Positions 27,463 through 36,963 are shown, counted from the first letter of the stretch. The stretch: DNA of 64,000 nt from Pseudomonas fulva NBRC 16637 = DSM 17717 (GCF_000730565.1 NZ_BBIQ01000001.1:434001-498000), one strand, 5' to 3'. Made by a program: numbers and translations. Notes: generated from the sequence alone by a model not told the origin.

Positions 27463-28521
27463 GTGCGGGTACTGATCATCAAGACGTCCTCGCTGGGCGA
27501 TGTGATCCACACGCTGCCAGCGCTCACCGATGCAGCCCATGCCATACCCGGCATCCGGTTCGACTGGGTCGTCGAGGAAGGCTTTGCCGAGATACCCAGC
27601 TGGCATCCGGCGGTCGATCAGGTCATTCCGGTGGCCATCCGTCGCTGGCGCAAACACCTCTGGCAGACCGTTCGCAGCGGCGAGTGGAAGGCCTTCAAGC
27701 AGCGCCTGCGCGAACGCCAGTACGACTTGGTGATCGATGCCCAGGGCCTGGTCAAGTCGGCGTGGCTGACCCGCTACGTGAAGGCGCCGGTCGCAGGCCT
27801 GGACCGGTATTCGGCCCGTGAGGGCTGGGCCAGCCGCTTCTACGACCGACGCCTGTCGGTTGCGGTCGGCCAGCATGCCGTCGAGCGCGTGCGCCAGCTG
27901 TTCGCCATGGCGCTGGCCTATGACCTGCCCGAGGGCATTGGCCGTTACGGCCTGGACCTTGAGCGCTTGCAGTTGCCGCCGGCAGCGCCCTATGTGGTTT
28001 TCCTGCACGGGACCACCTGGACCACCAAGCACTGGCCCGAGGCCTACTGGCGCGAGCTGGCCGAGCGCATGGGCCGGCGCAGGCTGGAAGTGCGCCTGCC
28101 CTGGGGCAACCCGGCCGAGAAGGCCCGGGCCGAGCGCATCGCCCAAGGCTTGAACCATTGCCAGGTACTGCCCAAGTTGAACCTGGCCGGCGTCGCACGT
28201 GTGCTGGCCGCTGCAAAGGCCTGCGTCGCCGTCGATACCGGCCTGGGCCATTTGGCGGCAGCCCTCGATGTACCGACGCTTTCGCTGTTCGGCCCTACCA
28301 ATCCGGGCCTGACCGGCGCCTATGGACGGACCCAGATCCACCAGGCCAGTGACTGGCCGTGCGCACCCTGCTTGCAGAAGAAGTGCACCTACAAACCGAG
28401 CGCCGAAGACCTGCGCCGGTACGATCTGAACCGCGAGTGGCCATTGTGTTTCACTCGCCTGAATCCCGAGCATGTAGCGAGCCGCCTGAGCGCGCTGCTG
28501 CTGGCTGAGGATGTCCGTTGA
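27463..28521 (+). CDS. waaC: LPS heptosyltransferase I
   Basis: Adds the first heptose to Kdo2-lipid A. The GT9-family protein has 352 residues, begins with VLIIKTSSLGDVIHTLPAL and has the conserved VDTGLGHLAAAL motif. The start is a GTG directly after the waaF stop codon. The stop overlaps the start of waaG by one base (TGATG). This tight order waaF-waaC-waaG-waaP is the Pseudomonas LPS core operon. Confidence 0.95.
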   Translation: MRVLIIKTSSLGDVIHTLPALTDAAHAIPGIRFDWVVEEGFAEIPSWHPAVDQVIPVAIRRWRKHLWQTVRSGEWKAFKQRLRERQYDLVIDAQGLVKSAWLTRYVKAPVAGLDRYSAREGWASRFYDRRLSVAVGQHAVERVRQLFAMALAYDLPEGIGRYGLDLERLQLPPAAPYVVFLHGTTWTTKHWPEAYWRELAERMGRRRLEVRLPWGNPAEKARAERIAQGLNHCQVLPKLNLAGVARVLAAAKACVAVDTGLGHLAAALDVPTLSLFGPTNPGLTGAYGRTQIHQASDWPCAPCLQKKCTYKPSAEDLRRYDLNREWPLCFTRLNPEHVASRLSALLLAEDVR

Positions 28522-29645
28522 TGCAACTGGCTTTCGTACTTTACAAATACTTCCCCTTTGGCGGTCTGCAGCGCGACTTCATGCGCATAGCCCTGGAGTG
28601 CCAGCAGCGCGGCCACCAGATCCGGGTCTACACACTGATCTGGGAGGGCGACATTCCGCCGGGCTTCGAAGTGCTGGTGGCGCCGGTCAAGGCGATCTTC
28701 AATCACCGGCGCAACGAGAAACTCACCGCCTGGATGCAGGCCGACCTGGCCAAGCGCCCGGTAGACCGGCTCATCGGTTTCAACAAGATGCCAGGGCTGG
28801 ATGTGTACTACGCCGCCGACGGCTGCTTTGAGGACAAGGCGCAGAACCTGCGCAGCGACCTGTACCGCCGCTGGGGCCGCTATCGGCATTTCGCCGAATA
28901 CGAGCGGGCGGTGTTCGCCAAGGATGCCGGCACCCAGATCCTGATGATTTCCGAGGTGCAGCAGCCGCTGTTCATCAAGCACTACGGCACGCCGGTCGAG
29001 CGTTTTCACCTGCTGCCACCGGGCATTTCCCAGGATCGTCGGGCGCCGCCCAACGCTGCTGAAATTCGCGCCGACCTGCGCAAGGAGTTCGACCTGGCCG
29101 AGGATGCGTTGCTGATCGTGCAGATCGGTTCCGGTTTCAAGACCAAGGGCGTGGACCGCAGCCTCAAAGCGTTGGCGGCATTGCCCGCGCCCTTGCGCAA
29201 GCGCACCCGGTTGCTGGTGATCGGCCAGGACGACCCCAAGGTCTTCCAGTTGCAGAGCGCGACGCTGGGCCTGGGCGACCAGGTGCAGTTTCTCAAGGGG
29301 CGCAGCGATATCCCACGCTTCCTGCTGGGCGCCGACCTGCTGATCCACCCGGCTTACAACGAGAACACAGGCACCGTGCTGCTTGAAGCCCTGGTCGCCG
29401 GCCTGCCGGTGCTGGTTTCGCACGTGTGCGGCTATGCCCACTACATCGCCGAGGCCGACTGCGGTTTGGTGCTGGACGAGCCGTTCGAGCAGGAGCAGCT
29501 TAACCGCTACCTGCAGCGTATGCTCGATGACCCCGCGGCGCGGGCCGATTGGTCGCGCAACGGCCTGGCATTTGCCGACACGGCCGACCTTTACAGCATG
29601 CCGCAGCATGCCGCCGATGTAATCCTAGGGCAGGAGGGGGCATGA
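28521..29645 (+). CDS. waaG: LPS core glycosyltransferase (WaaG type)
   Basis: GT4-family glycosyltransferase of 374 residues that adds a hexose (glucose in enteric bacteria; the sugar in Pseudomonas core differs) to the heptose region. The MQLAFVLYKYFPFGGLQRDF start is the family signature. A C-terminal GT4 motif (HPAYNENTGTVLLEALVAGLP) holds the E-x7-E donor-binding residues. The ATG at 28521 is preferred over the TTG one codon earlier. The gene ends in an ATGA overlap with waaP. Confidence 0.93.
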   Translation: MQLAFVLYKYFPFGGLQRDFMRIALECQQRGHQIRVYTLIWEGDIPPGFEVLVAPVKAIFNHRRNEKLTAWMQADLAKRPVDRLIGFNKMPGLDVYYAADGCFEDKAQNLRSDLYRRWGRYRHFAEYERAVFAKDAGTQILMISEVQQPLFIKHYGTPVERFHLLPPGISQDRRAPPNAAEIRADLRKEFDLAEDALLIVQIGSGFKTKGVDRSLKALAALPAPLRKRTRLLVIGQDDPKVFQLQSATLGLGDQVQFLKGRSDIPRFLLGADLLIHPAYNENTGTVLLEALVAGLPVLVSHVCGYAHYIAEADCGLVLDEPFEQEQLNRYLQRMLDDPAARADWSRNGLAFADTADLYSMPQHAADVILGQEGA

Positions 29646-30448
29646 AATTGATCGTGGCAGAGCCCTTCAAGCGGCTTTGGGCTGGGCGCGATGCCTTCGA
29701 GGCGGTAGAAGCGCTGCAGGGCGAAGTCTATCGGGAGCTCGAGGGGCGCCGCACCCTGCGTACGGAGGTCGCCGGCGAAGGCTTTTTCGTGAAGATCCAC
29801 CGCGGCATTGGCTGGGGCGAGATCTTCAAGAACCTGCTCACGGCCAAGTTGCCGGTGTTGGGCGCCGGCCAGGAGTGGCAGGCCATCGAGCGCCTGCACC
29901 AGGTTGGCGTGCCAACCATGACGGCCGTGGCTTTCGGTGAGCGGGGCGGCAACCCGGCCACTCAGCATTCGTTCATCATCACCGAGGAACTGGCGCCGAC
30001 CGTCAGCCTGGAAGACTTCAGCATCGACTGGATCAGGCAGCCGCCTGCGCCACGCCTCAAACGTGCCCTGATCACGCGCGTGGCCGAGATGACCGGTGGC
30101 ATGCACCGTGCCGGCGTCAACCACCGGGACTGCTACATCTGTCACTTCCTGCTGCACACCGACCGGCCCGTGACGGCCGATGATTTCAAGTTGTCGGTGA
30201 TCGACCTGCACCGCGCCCAGACCCGCCCAGCCATCAGCCGCCGCTGGCGCAACAAGGACCTGGCTGCCCTGTATTTCTCAGCCCTGGACATTGGCCTGAC
30301 CCAACGCGACAAACTGCGTTTTCTGCGCAGCTACTTCCAGCGCCCGCTGCGTCAGGTCATGAAGGACGAAGCTGCACTGCTCGCCTGGCTTGAGCGCAAG
30401 GCGCAGAAACTCTACGACCGTAAACAACGCTATGGGGATGCACTCTGA
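29642..30448 (+). CDS. waaP: LPS core heptose I kinase
   Basis: Phosphorylates heptose I of the LPS inner core, which in Pseudomonas is important for outer-membrane integrity. The protein has 268 residues. Kinase-like residues are visible: Lys51 in FVKIHRG, the catalytic HRD with Asp163, and the metal-binding Asp188 in VIDLHRA. Overlaps of 4 bases with waaG and 1 base with the next gene show translational coupling. It is the first of four consecutive kinase-like genes. Confidence 0.94.
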   Translation: MKLIVAEPFKRLWAGRDAFEAVEALQGEVYRELEGRRTLRTEVAGEGFFVKIHRGIGWGEIFKNLLTAKLPVLGAGQEWQAIERLHQVGVPTMTAVAFGERGGNPATQHSFIITEELAPTVSLEDFSIDWIRQPPAPRLKRALITRVAEMTGGMHRAGVNHRDCYICHFLLHTDRPVTADDFKLSVIDLHRAQTRPAISRRWRNKDLAALYFSALDIGLTQRDKLRFLRSYFQRPLRQVMKDEAALLAWLERKAQKLYDRKQRYGDAL

Positions 30449-31182
30449 TGGCCAGTTGGACACTGGCGCCAGGTTACGCGCACCTGGCGAATGATTTCGG
30501 CAGCCTCGAGGCGGTATTCGCCCTTCAGGGCGAACGCCTGACCCGGGATCCGCTCAGCGAAGTGGTGCGTGTCGAGCGTGAAGGCGTCAACTATTACGTC
30601 AAGCGCTACACCGGTGCTGGCAAGCACATGCGCCGCTACCTGGGTCGCCCACGTATCAAGGCTGAATGGCAGAACCTCAAGCAGTTCGCCAAGTGGGGCA
30701 TCCCCACGGCCGACGTGGTCGCCTGGGGGCTCGAACGCAATGGCCTGGCGTTCGGCCGTGGCGCAATGATCACCCGCGAGTTGCCCAACACCGAGGACCT
30801 CTCGGCACTGGCCGACCGCAACGATGCCCGCCTGGCCGATCGCGCCTGGGTGGACCACATCAGCCGCCAGCTGGCACGCCACACCCGGGTCATGCACGAG
30901 CATCGCTTCGCCCATAACGATTTGAAGTGGCGCAACCTGCTGGTCGATGACCAAGGGACGCTGTTCTTCATCGATTGCCCCACGGGTGACTTCTGGCGTG
31001 GGTTCATGTGGCGCCATCGCCTGATCAAGGACCTGGCCTGCCTGGACAAGGTCGCCAAGTACCACCTTTCGGCAACCCAGCGCCTGCGCTTTTACTTGCA
31101 GTACCGAGGCCGCGACCGGCTCAATGCCCGTGACAAGAAGCGCATTCGTCAGGTACTGGGCTTTTTCGAGGGAAGGGAATGA
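30448..31182 (+). CDS. LPS core kinase-like protein (WapP type)
   Basis: A 244-residue member of the RIO/WaaP-like kinase group that follows waaP in Pseudomonas. Candidate kinase residues are Lys52 (YYVKRYTG), the catalytic loop HND with Asp158 and Asn163 (HNDLKWRNLL), and the metal-binding Asp176 (FFIDCP). All key residues are present, so it is probably an active sugar kinase for the LPS core. The exact acceptor is not known from the sequence. It overlaps waaP by one base and the next gene by four. Confidence 0.85.
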   Translation: MASWTLAPGYAHLANDFGSLEAVFALQGERLTRDPLSEVVRVEREGVNYYVKRYTGAGKHMRRYLGRPRIKAEWQNLKQFAKWGIPTADVVAWGLERNGLAFGRGAMITRELPNTEDLSALADRNDARLADRAWVDHISRQLARHTRVMHEHRFAHNDLKWRNLLVDDQGTLFFIDCPTGDFWRGFMWRHRLIKDLACLDKVAKYHLSATQRLRFYLQYRGRDRLNARDKKRIRQVLGFFEGRE

Positions 31183-31931
31183 CCGACTATATGGCCAGCG
31201 CAGACCGTGCGTTGCTCCAGCGCCATGGCCTGGACGACTTCGAGGCGCTGTGGGCGCTCGAACTCGACGCGGTGGACGAGCCCAATACCGGCCGCGGCGG
31301 ATGGAGCAGCGTGTACCGCCTGGAACTCGAGGGCAAAGGGTATTACCTCAAGCGCCAGAGCGACTACCTTACCCGTAGCCTGCACAAGCCCTTTGGCGAG
31401 CCGACCTTCGCTCGCGAATTTCGCAATATCGTTCGCTATCAGAAGCTGCACATTCCTGCATTGGAGGCAGTGTTCTACGGTGAGCGCAAGCAAGGTGGCA
31501 AGCACCGGGCCCTGTTGATGACCCGCGCGCTGGACGACTGGCGCGACCTCGACAGCCAGTTGCTGCAATGGTCCGAACTCGATGCATCGGTACGCGATGG
31601 CATGCTCCAGGCCTGCGGCCAGTTGGCGCGCACGCTGCACGGTGCTGGGCAGGTGCATGGTTGCTTCTACCCCAAGCACATCTTCCTGCGTAAGCGCAAA
31701 GAAGGCTGGGAGGCGCAGTTGATCGACCTGGAGAAGACCCGGCCCTTGCTCTTCGGCATGCGCGACCGCCTCAAGGACCTCGAGCCCTTGCTGCGCCGGG
31801 CACCGGTATGGAGCGACGGCGAGATACGCACATTGCTGGCAGCCTACCTCGCACAACCCATCGACAGCACGCTGGTCCAAACCTGGGTCAACCGCCTGGT
31901 ACAACGCCGTCATCACAAGGAGGCTCGCTGA
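31179..31931 (+). CDS. InaA-family kinase-like protein, catalytic Asp missing
   Basis: A 250-residue protein of the InaA/WaaP-like family. It keeps the ATP-binding Lys58 (YYLKRQSD) and the metal-binding Asp183 (QLIDLEK). Where WaaP has HRDCYICHF it reads HGCFYPKHIF (residues 160-169), so the catalytic Asp is Cys162. This change also seems to occur in other InaA proteins, as far as I recall, so it may be a family trait. A pseudokinase or scaffold role, or a different catalytic geometry, are both possible. It is coupled by overlaps at both ends within the waa operon. Confidence 0.82.
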   Translation: MTDYMASADRALLQRHGLDDFEALWALELDAVDEPNTGRGGWSSVYRLELEGKGYYLKRQSDYLTRSLHKPFGEPTFAREFRNIVRYQKLHIPALEAVFYGERKQGGKHRALLMTRALDDWRDLDSQLLQWSELDASVRDGMLQACGQLARTLHGAGQVHGCFYPKHIFLRKRKEGWEAQLIDLEKTRPLLFGMRDRLKDLEPLLRRAPVWSDGEIRTLLAAYLAQPIDSTLVQTWVNRLVQRRHHKEAR

Positions 31932-33373
31932 TGCAGCTTTCCGAGCTGAAGGACACAGGACGCAGCCCATCGCTGCCGCTTGCCATCAACCTCGCCGATG
32001 CCGCCGGTAGCGCCGAGCTGCAGTTGCTCAGTCTACTGCGCGTGCTGCCGGGCCAGCGTTATGTGGGGGCCGGGGTATGGCGTGGCAGGCCGGTACTGGC
32101 CAAATTGCTGGTGGGCAGCAATGCCGCGCGCCAGTTCCAGCGTGAGCTGCAAGGCGTGAAGCTGCTCGCCGCGCAGGGGCTGACTACGCCGGTGCTGCTC
32201 GCCGATGGCCTGGTGGAGGGTGAGGGCGGCTGGCTGTTGTTCGAGTACCTCGATGGCGCGCAAAGCCTGGCCGATGCCTGGGCGGCGGTCGAGCACCTGC
32301 CTGTGCTCGCCGACGAGCAGCAGCAGGTGCTGGGCGAGGCCCTGGCGGCTGTGGCGCAGATGCACAAGCAGGGGCTGTGGCAGGAGGACCTGCACTTGGA
32401 CAACCTGCTGCGTCATGCAGGCAAGCTGTACCTGATCGATGGGGCCGGTATCAAGGCTGAAACGCCAGGCCAGCAGCTTTCTCGCCCTCGCGTGCTGGAA
32501 AACCTTGGTGTGTTCTTCGCGCAGCTACCCAAGCGCCTGGAACCGTACACCGAGGAGCTGCTGGTGCATTACCTGTTGGCCAATGCCGAGCATGCATTGC
32601 CGATGGAGGCGTTGCAGAAGCACATAGACAAGATCCGCGTCTGGCGCCAACGCGACTTCCTGAACAAGGCCGGCCGCGATTGCAGCCTGTTCAGTGTGGA
32701 GCGCAGCCTGACGAGCCTGCGGGCTGTGGTCCGTAGCGAGGCCCAGGCCCTGTTGCCGGTGCTTGAGCAGGCGGATGAGCTGATCGACCGTGGGCACCTG
32801 TACAAGACTGGCGGCGCAGCCAGCGTGGCACGGGTCGAGGTGGATGGCCGCAAGCGGGTCATCAAACGCTACAACATCAAGAACACCCTCCACTGGCTCA
32901 AGCGCTTCTGGCGACCGAGCAGGGCCTGGCACTCGTGGATCGAAGGGCATCGCCTGTCGTTTCTCGACATCGCGACCCCGCGCCCGCTGGCGGTGCTGGA
33001 GCAGCGAGTACTGGGTTTGCGCACGCGCGCCTACCTGGTGACCGACTACATCGACGGCCCCGACCTCATCGAATGCTTTGCCCCCTTCGTCGAGCAGGGC
33101 GATGCGCCGGCCGAACAGGTGGAGGCCTTGGTGCAGCTCATGCAACAGCTGATCCGCGAGCGCATCAGCCACGGTGACTTCAAGGGGCACAACCTGTTCT
33201 GGGAGCGGGGCCGGTGGTCGCTGATCGACCTGGACGCCATGTGCCAGCACGGTAGCCAGGGCAGCTTCGCGCCGGCTTTCGCTCGGGACCGGGCGAGGCT
33301 ACTTCGCAACTGGCCGGCTGAGAGTGCCTTGTACCAACGGCTGGATCAGGTGCTGCCTACAGTGACGGCATAA
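31931..33373 (+). CDS. Tandem kinase-domain protein of the LPS core operon
   Basis: A 480-residue protein with two kinase-like domains. The N-terminal domain (about 40-215) has the loop QEDLHLDN with Asp153 and Asn158 and a metal-site Asp170. The C-terminal domain (about 285-470) has Lys312, HGDFKGHN with Asp416 and Asn421, and Asp433. It corresponds in place to the last kinase gene of the P. aeruginosa waa locus (I recall the name WapQ for that protein, unverified). It overlaps the previous gene by one base. Its 3' end overlaps the convergent toxin-like gene by 28 bases. No terminator is seen between them. Confidence 0.84.
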   Translation: MQLSELKDTGRSPSLPLAINLADAAGSAELQLLSLLRVLPGQRYVGAGVWRGRPVLAKLLVGSNAARQFQRELQGVKLLAAQGLTTPVLLADGLVEGEGGWLLFEYLDGAQSLADAWAAVEHLPVLADEQQQVLGEALAAVAQMHKQGLWQEDLHLDNLLRHAGKLYLIDGAGIKAETPGQQLSRPRVLENLGVFFAQLPKRLEPYTEELLVHYLLANAEHALPMEALQKHIDKIRVWRQRDFLNKAGRDCSLFSVERSLTSLRAVVRSEAQALLPVLEQADELIDRGHLYKTGGAASVARVEVDGRKRVIKRYNIKNTLHWLKRFWRPSRAWHSWIEGHRLSFLDIATPRPLAVLEQRVLGLRTRAYLVTDYIDGPDLIECFAPFVEQGDAPAEQVEALVQLMQQLIRERISHGDFKGHNLFWERGRWSLIDLDAMCQHGSQGSFAPAFARDRARLLRNWPAESALYQRLDQVLPTVTA

Positions 33374-36144
33374 GCGGCAGGCAGTGCCAGCCAGTCGCTG
33401 CTTCGCCCCGGTTGGCGCACGCGTATACGCCATTGGCCGTCGTGCCAGCGCAGGATTGCCCATGCGGTGGTGGTCGCAGCGGGCTGTCCGGGTATCAGCA
33501 GATGGTAGTGATCCGCCAGCAGGTGGGCACGCACGGGCAAGGCATGGCCACCGGCGAGCAAGTAAGGTTGGCCGTCGCTTTCGTACAGTTCCTTCGCCCC
33601 TTCCAGTGGGATCCCGTCTGGGGGCGCGGGAAGCTGACAGAGCTCCAGCAATGCGTTGAGGTCTGGCAGGCCGTCGTGCCACAGCACGGGTGAGTCGACG
33701 ATCCATTCACCTTCAGCGTTCCGTCTGACCGCCACCTTGCTGTAGGCATCGGTTTTCCTGGGGTCTATGGCACGCCAGCGATAACCGTCGAACGCCACCT
33801 GATAGTACCGGCCTTGCTTGTCCTGGATGTAGTAGAGGGCCAGTCCCGCACGTTCGGATGGCTTTTCATACACGCCTTCGCTATGGATGCCGTCGATTCG
33901 GTAACGCAACTTGGCGGTGTCCGGACGTACCTGGAAGGTAGGCGGTAGCATCAAGGGTGGGTTGGGAGGCATGGCGCGAATGGCGCGCCTGATCACTGTC
34001 GTGCCGCCGATGCTGTTGACCCCGTCGCTCATGTGGGTAAAAGCCTCCACCATATGCTTGAGCACGCCTACCCGATCTTTCTTTTCCAGCGCTTCAAGGC
34101 TGTCCAGCACGCTCAGCACCGCGCGGGCGAATGCCAACGGCGCCAGGCCACGTACCGGAATCACGAAGCTGAGCAAGTCGAGTATTATCCACAACGCATG
34201 CAGGCTGGCCTCGCCCAGCAGCTCCAGTTTGGTGTTAGTGCTGGCATCGACCGTCGACATGAGCGCGCGGACCTCTGCCAGATAACAGGCGTGCAAAAAA
34301 TTGCCGGAGATGACCGGGCGACTCAGACGCTGAGCGAGCCCGCCCTTGGTCAGCAAGCGCTCGATGGTTTTGCGCCGGGCCAAGGGTATGCGGTCCATCA
34401 CGTAGGTGCGTAGATCCGGGTTGGCGCGGAGCGATCGGATCAGCGCACGCGCATTGGCGTATTCGCGCCAAGGCCTGCGATCCGGTGCATCTGGCGCATA
34501 CACCAGAAAGCGCTGCATTTGCGGTGTTTCAGGCGTGATCAGCAGTACCCCCTGTACGGTGTGCCCGGCAATCAGCAACTGCCGTACACTCAGGCGGTTC
34601 TCTTGCACCAGGGGGCGCCAGTCGCTGTCGGGGTAGTTGAGCACGGTCCTGCTCCAGCGATAGCCCTGCTCAAGCGGGTCGGGCATGAAGTGGCCGGCAT
34701 AGCGGGCTTTGGCGGCTTCAGCCCGCATGCGAGCACAGTTGATTCGCGCATGTGCATCCCGTCGCCACTGGCCTTGCTCCAGATCGATCAGGTGGCTGCG
34801 TAGAAAGCGTGAATAGCTGTCGCCGACATTGAGCTCACGGACCATCTGCCGAGCCTGCGCAGGGGACAAGCCTTGAATGTTTGTCTCGTCCTTATGGTGG
34901 ACTCGAGCGGTCAGCCAGTAGTCCAGGTCCAGCAAGCCCACATTCACCAACGCCAACTGATCCAGACTGTAGGTTTGCCTGACCAACTCCACGGTGTCCC
35001 CTGTCTGCGGCCGGCTAGCGATGGGTATATAGCTGCTGGGCTGAGCTGGAGGCATCACCGGGCCGGTCTGACGGGCAATGGTGACGCTGATGAAGATCTG
35101 TTCGGGTGCCAGATCGAGTTGGTGGTCCAGTCTCAATCGCTCGCTGAGGCGGGCGCGGGTCCACTGCAGCAGGCTGTTGCGTTCGGTGAACTGCTCAAGC
35201 GTAGGAATGCCCGACGCTGCGGCCTGATCGATGGCCACGATCAGCTCCTGCATCGTCTGCATGATATGCGTGAGCCCTTGGGTAGAGGTCTTCTTGAGCC
35301 AGGCAGGAGCGTGCTTTTCAAGCAGCAGGCCATAACGCGTCGGCAGCGCTGCCTTGCTGGTCACCCAAGGCAGCAGGTCTGCGGCCGTTGCCAGGCGTTC
35401 GGCGAACCCAGTTTGATCCACGGGTTGGCTGCCCCATACCGCGTTCAATCGCGCTCGCTGGGCATCGATCAAGGCCTGAATCTGGACTTCCACTAGATCG
35501 TCGGGCAGCCAGTCGTAACGCAGTCGTTGTGCGTTATGGGCGCGGTCGGCATCACCAGGCGCCAGTAGCTTGAGCATCGGCTGACTTTGCAGGGGATCAT
35601 CCAGCCGCTCGCACAGCTCAAGGTGCAGGCTCTGGACATCGGCGAACGCTTCGATGCCGTGGGAGAGGCTGCATAACAAGGCTGGGCCGCCGGCCGCATC
35701 GCCCGTCATCATCTGTCCCTCGATACTGCCTTGTACAAGCAGTATGGCGCCGGGCAAGTAGGCCCGCCAGTTGGGTCTTGAGCAATCGAGCAGCAGCCGA
35801 TAGAGCTGTGGGCGCTTGGACGCTTCGATGCCCTGGCGAGTCCAGGACATGGGTTGGTCAAGGCACATCTGTAATAGCGATGCTGCCGGAGGCTCCAGTG
35901 TTGCGTCAGCGATGCGCAGGTCCATTTCGGCCTGAAGCTGTTGTCGCCGAAGCGCAATGAGCCGAGCACGGCGGTTGCTGCCTGCTTCGTCCGGCAGGTT
36001 CCAGTAGTCTGCCAGCGCGCCGAAGAATTGTTGCCGGCCCGCCAGCGGTGAAAGCTGCAGGTCTGGTAAGGGCAGGGGAGCCAGTAGGGCAGTGATTTCA
36101 GCGTCGAATGACTCGAAATGTTGCAAGGGTGAGACGGATGGCAT
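33346..36144 (-). CDS. Large DUF6543 (dermonecrotic toxin N-terminal-like) protein
   Basis: A 932-residue protein of a Pseudomonas group annotated with the dermonecrotic toxin N-terminal domain (DUF6543). Visible parts are a helical N-terminal half with repeated RLSERLRLD and DLAPEQIFISVTI segments, a long stretch typical of the family (GLSPAQARQMVRELN, FMPDPLEQGYRW), and a hydrophobic hairpin about two thirds in (LLGEASLHALWIILDLLSFV, then VRGLAPLAFARAVLSVL) that could be a membrane-insertion segment. Many relatives continue into leucine-rich repeats and a ubiquitin-ligase domain; this one does not. AAAGGAG lies 8 bases before the ATG. No secretion or chaperone gene is adjacent. Toxin activity is an inference from family only. 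Confidence 0.7.
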   Translation of the reverse strand: MPSVSPLQHFESFDAEITALLAPLPLPDLQLSPLAGRQQFFGALADYWNLPDEAGSNRRARLIALRRQQLQAEMDLRIADATLEPPAASLLQMCLDQPMSWTRQGIEASKRPQLYRLLLDCSRPNWRAYLPGAILLVQGSIEGQMMTGDAAGGPALLCSLSHGIEAFADVQSLHLELCERLDDPLQSQPMLKLLAPGDADRAHNAQRLRYDWLPDDLVEVQIQALIDAQRARLNAVWGSQPVDQTGFAERLATAADLLPWVTSKAALPTRYGLLLEKHAPAWLKKTSTQGLTHIMQTMQELIVAIDQAAASGIPTLEQFTERNSLLQWTRARLSERLRLDHQLDLAPEQIFISVTIARQTGPVMPPAQPSSYIPIASRPQTGDTVELVRQTYSLDQLALVNVGLLDLDYWLTARVHHKDETNIQGLSPAQARQMVRELNVGDSYSRFLRSHLIDLEQGQWRRDAHARINCARMRAEAAKARYAGHFMPDPLEQGYRWSRTVLNYPDSDWRPLVQENRLSVRQLLIAGHTVQGVLLITPETPQMQRFLVYAPDAPDRRPWREYANARALIRSLRANPDLRTYVMDRIPLARRKTIERLLTKGGLAQRLSRPVISGNFLHACYLAEVRALMSTVDASTNTKLELLGEASLHALWIILDLLSFVIPVRGLAPLAFARAVLSVLDSLEALEKKDRVGVLKHMVEAFTHMSDGVNSIGGTTVIRRAIRAMPPNPPLMLPPTFQVRPDTAKLRYRIDGIHSEGVYEKPSERAGLALYYIQDKQGRYYQVAFDGYRWRAIDPRKTDAYSKVAVRRNAEGEWIVDSPVLWHDGLPDLNALLELCQLPAPPDGIPLEGAKELYESDGQPYLLAGGHALPVRAHLLADHYHLLIPGQPAATTTAWAILRWHDGQWRIRVRQPGRSSDWLALPAAYAVTVGST

Positions 36145-36252
36145 GGTGCGAACTCCTTTAGAGAGATCGCGAGCCTGGGCGATATGGCAGGGGCATGCGT
36201 GCTAGCCCGCTACCGCCATCACGTAGTAAGGGCCGGGTGCCTGACCCGTTGC

Positions 36253-36963
36253 CTATAGGCCGTGGCGCTGGGCCATCCGACGTCGCCAGTTCTGCAGGCA
36301 TTGCTCAAGTTGCGCCGGGCTCTGGATGTGCTGGCGGCGCGCCTGGCTCAACAGAATCAACGCCAGCTCTGCGGTTACCTGTGCGTCGGCGCTGGCGTGA
36401 TGACGCGCTTGTACCTGCAGCTCGAAACGCGCTACCCAGTCATCGAGACCGGCTTCTCGCAACACCGTGTCGGGATTGAGCATGGGTGCCAGCTCGGCCA
36501 CATCGAGGAAGGGTATTTGCAGACGATGACCCAGGCTCTGTCGGAGGGCCCGTGCCAGCATGCGCTCATCGAACGGCGCATGGAAAGCCAGCACCGGGCT
36601 GGTGCCAATGAACTCGAGCAGGTCAAGCAATGCGTGCCCTGGGTCGCAGCCCGCTGCCAGGGCGCTTGGGCCCAGGCCGTGTATCAGGACGCTGGGGTTG
36701 GTCTTCTGCTCAGGTCGGTACAGGGTCCGCTCGAACTGCTGCGAGAAGTCCACTGCCCCGTCCTCGATGGCCACTGCGCCTATGGACAGGACTTGATCGC
36801 GGTTGGTGTTCAGGCCACTGGTTTCCAGGTCAAGTACCACCCAGCGCTGCTCGCGCAGGGTGCAGGTGCCAAGCGCGGTGGGTAGGGGCAAGGCCGCCAG
36901 GCGTTCGCGCTGCGAAAGCGCCAGTTGCGGAGCTTGGGGGCGCAGCCATGCGAAGAAGCTCAC
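36253..36963 (-). CDS. DnaQ-like 3'-5' exonuclease
   Basis: A 236-residue DEDD-type exonuclease. ExoI motif VVLDLETSGLN holds the first Asp-x-Glu pair. ExoII is in the LAFHAPFDERML segment, and ExoIII is HHASADAQVT with the HxxxD arrangement. The start is a GTG at 36963 whose bases overlap the stop of the upstream DUF294/CBS gene (GTGA). The longer frame on this strand lies inside that gene and is not real. The coupling to a nucleotidyltransferase-like signalling protein suggests a shared role, perhaps nucleotide or RNA turnover, but the substrate is unknown. Confidence 0.88.
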   Translation of the reverse strand: MSFFAWLRPQAPQLALSQRERLAALPLPTALGTCTLREQRWVVLDLETSGLNTNRDQVLSIGAVAIEDGAVDFSQQFERTLYRPEQKTNPSVLIHGLGPSALAAGCDPGHALLDLLEFIGTSPVLAFHAPFDERMLARALRQSLGHRLQIPFLDVAELAPMLNPDTVLREAGLDDWVARFELQVQARHHASADAQVTAELALILLSQARRQHIQSPAQLEQCLQNWRRRMAQRHGL

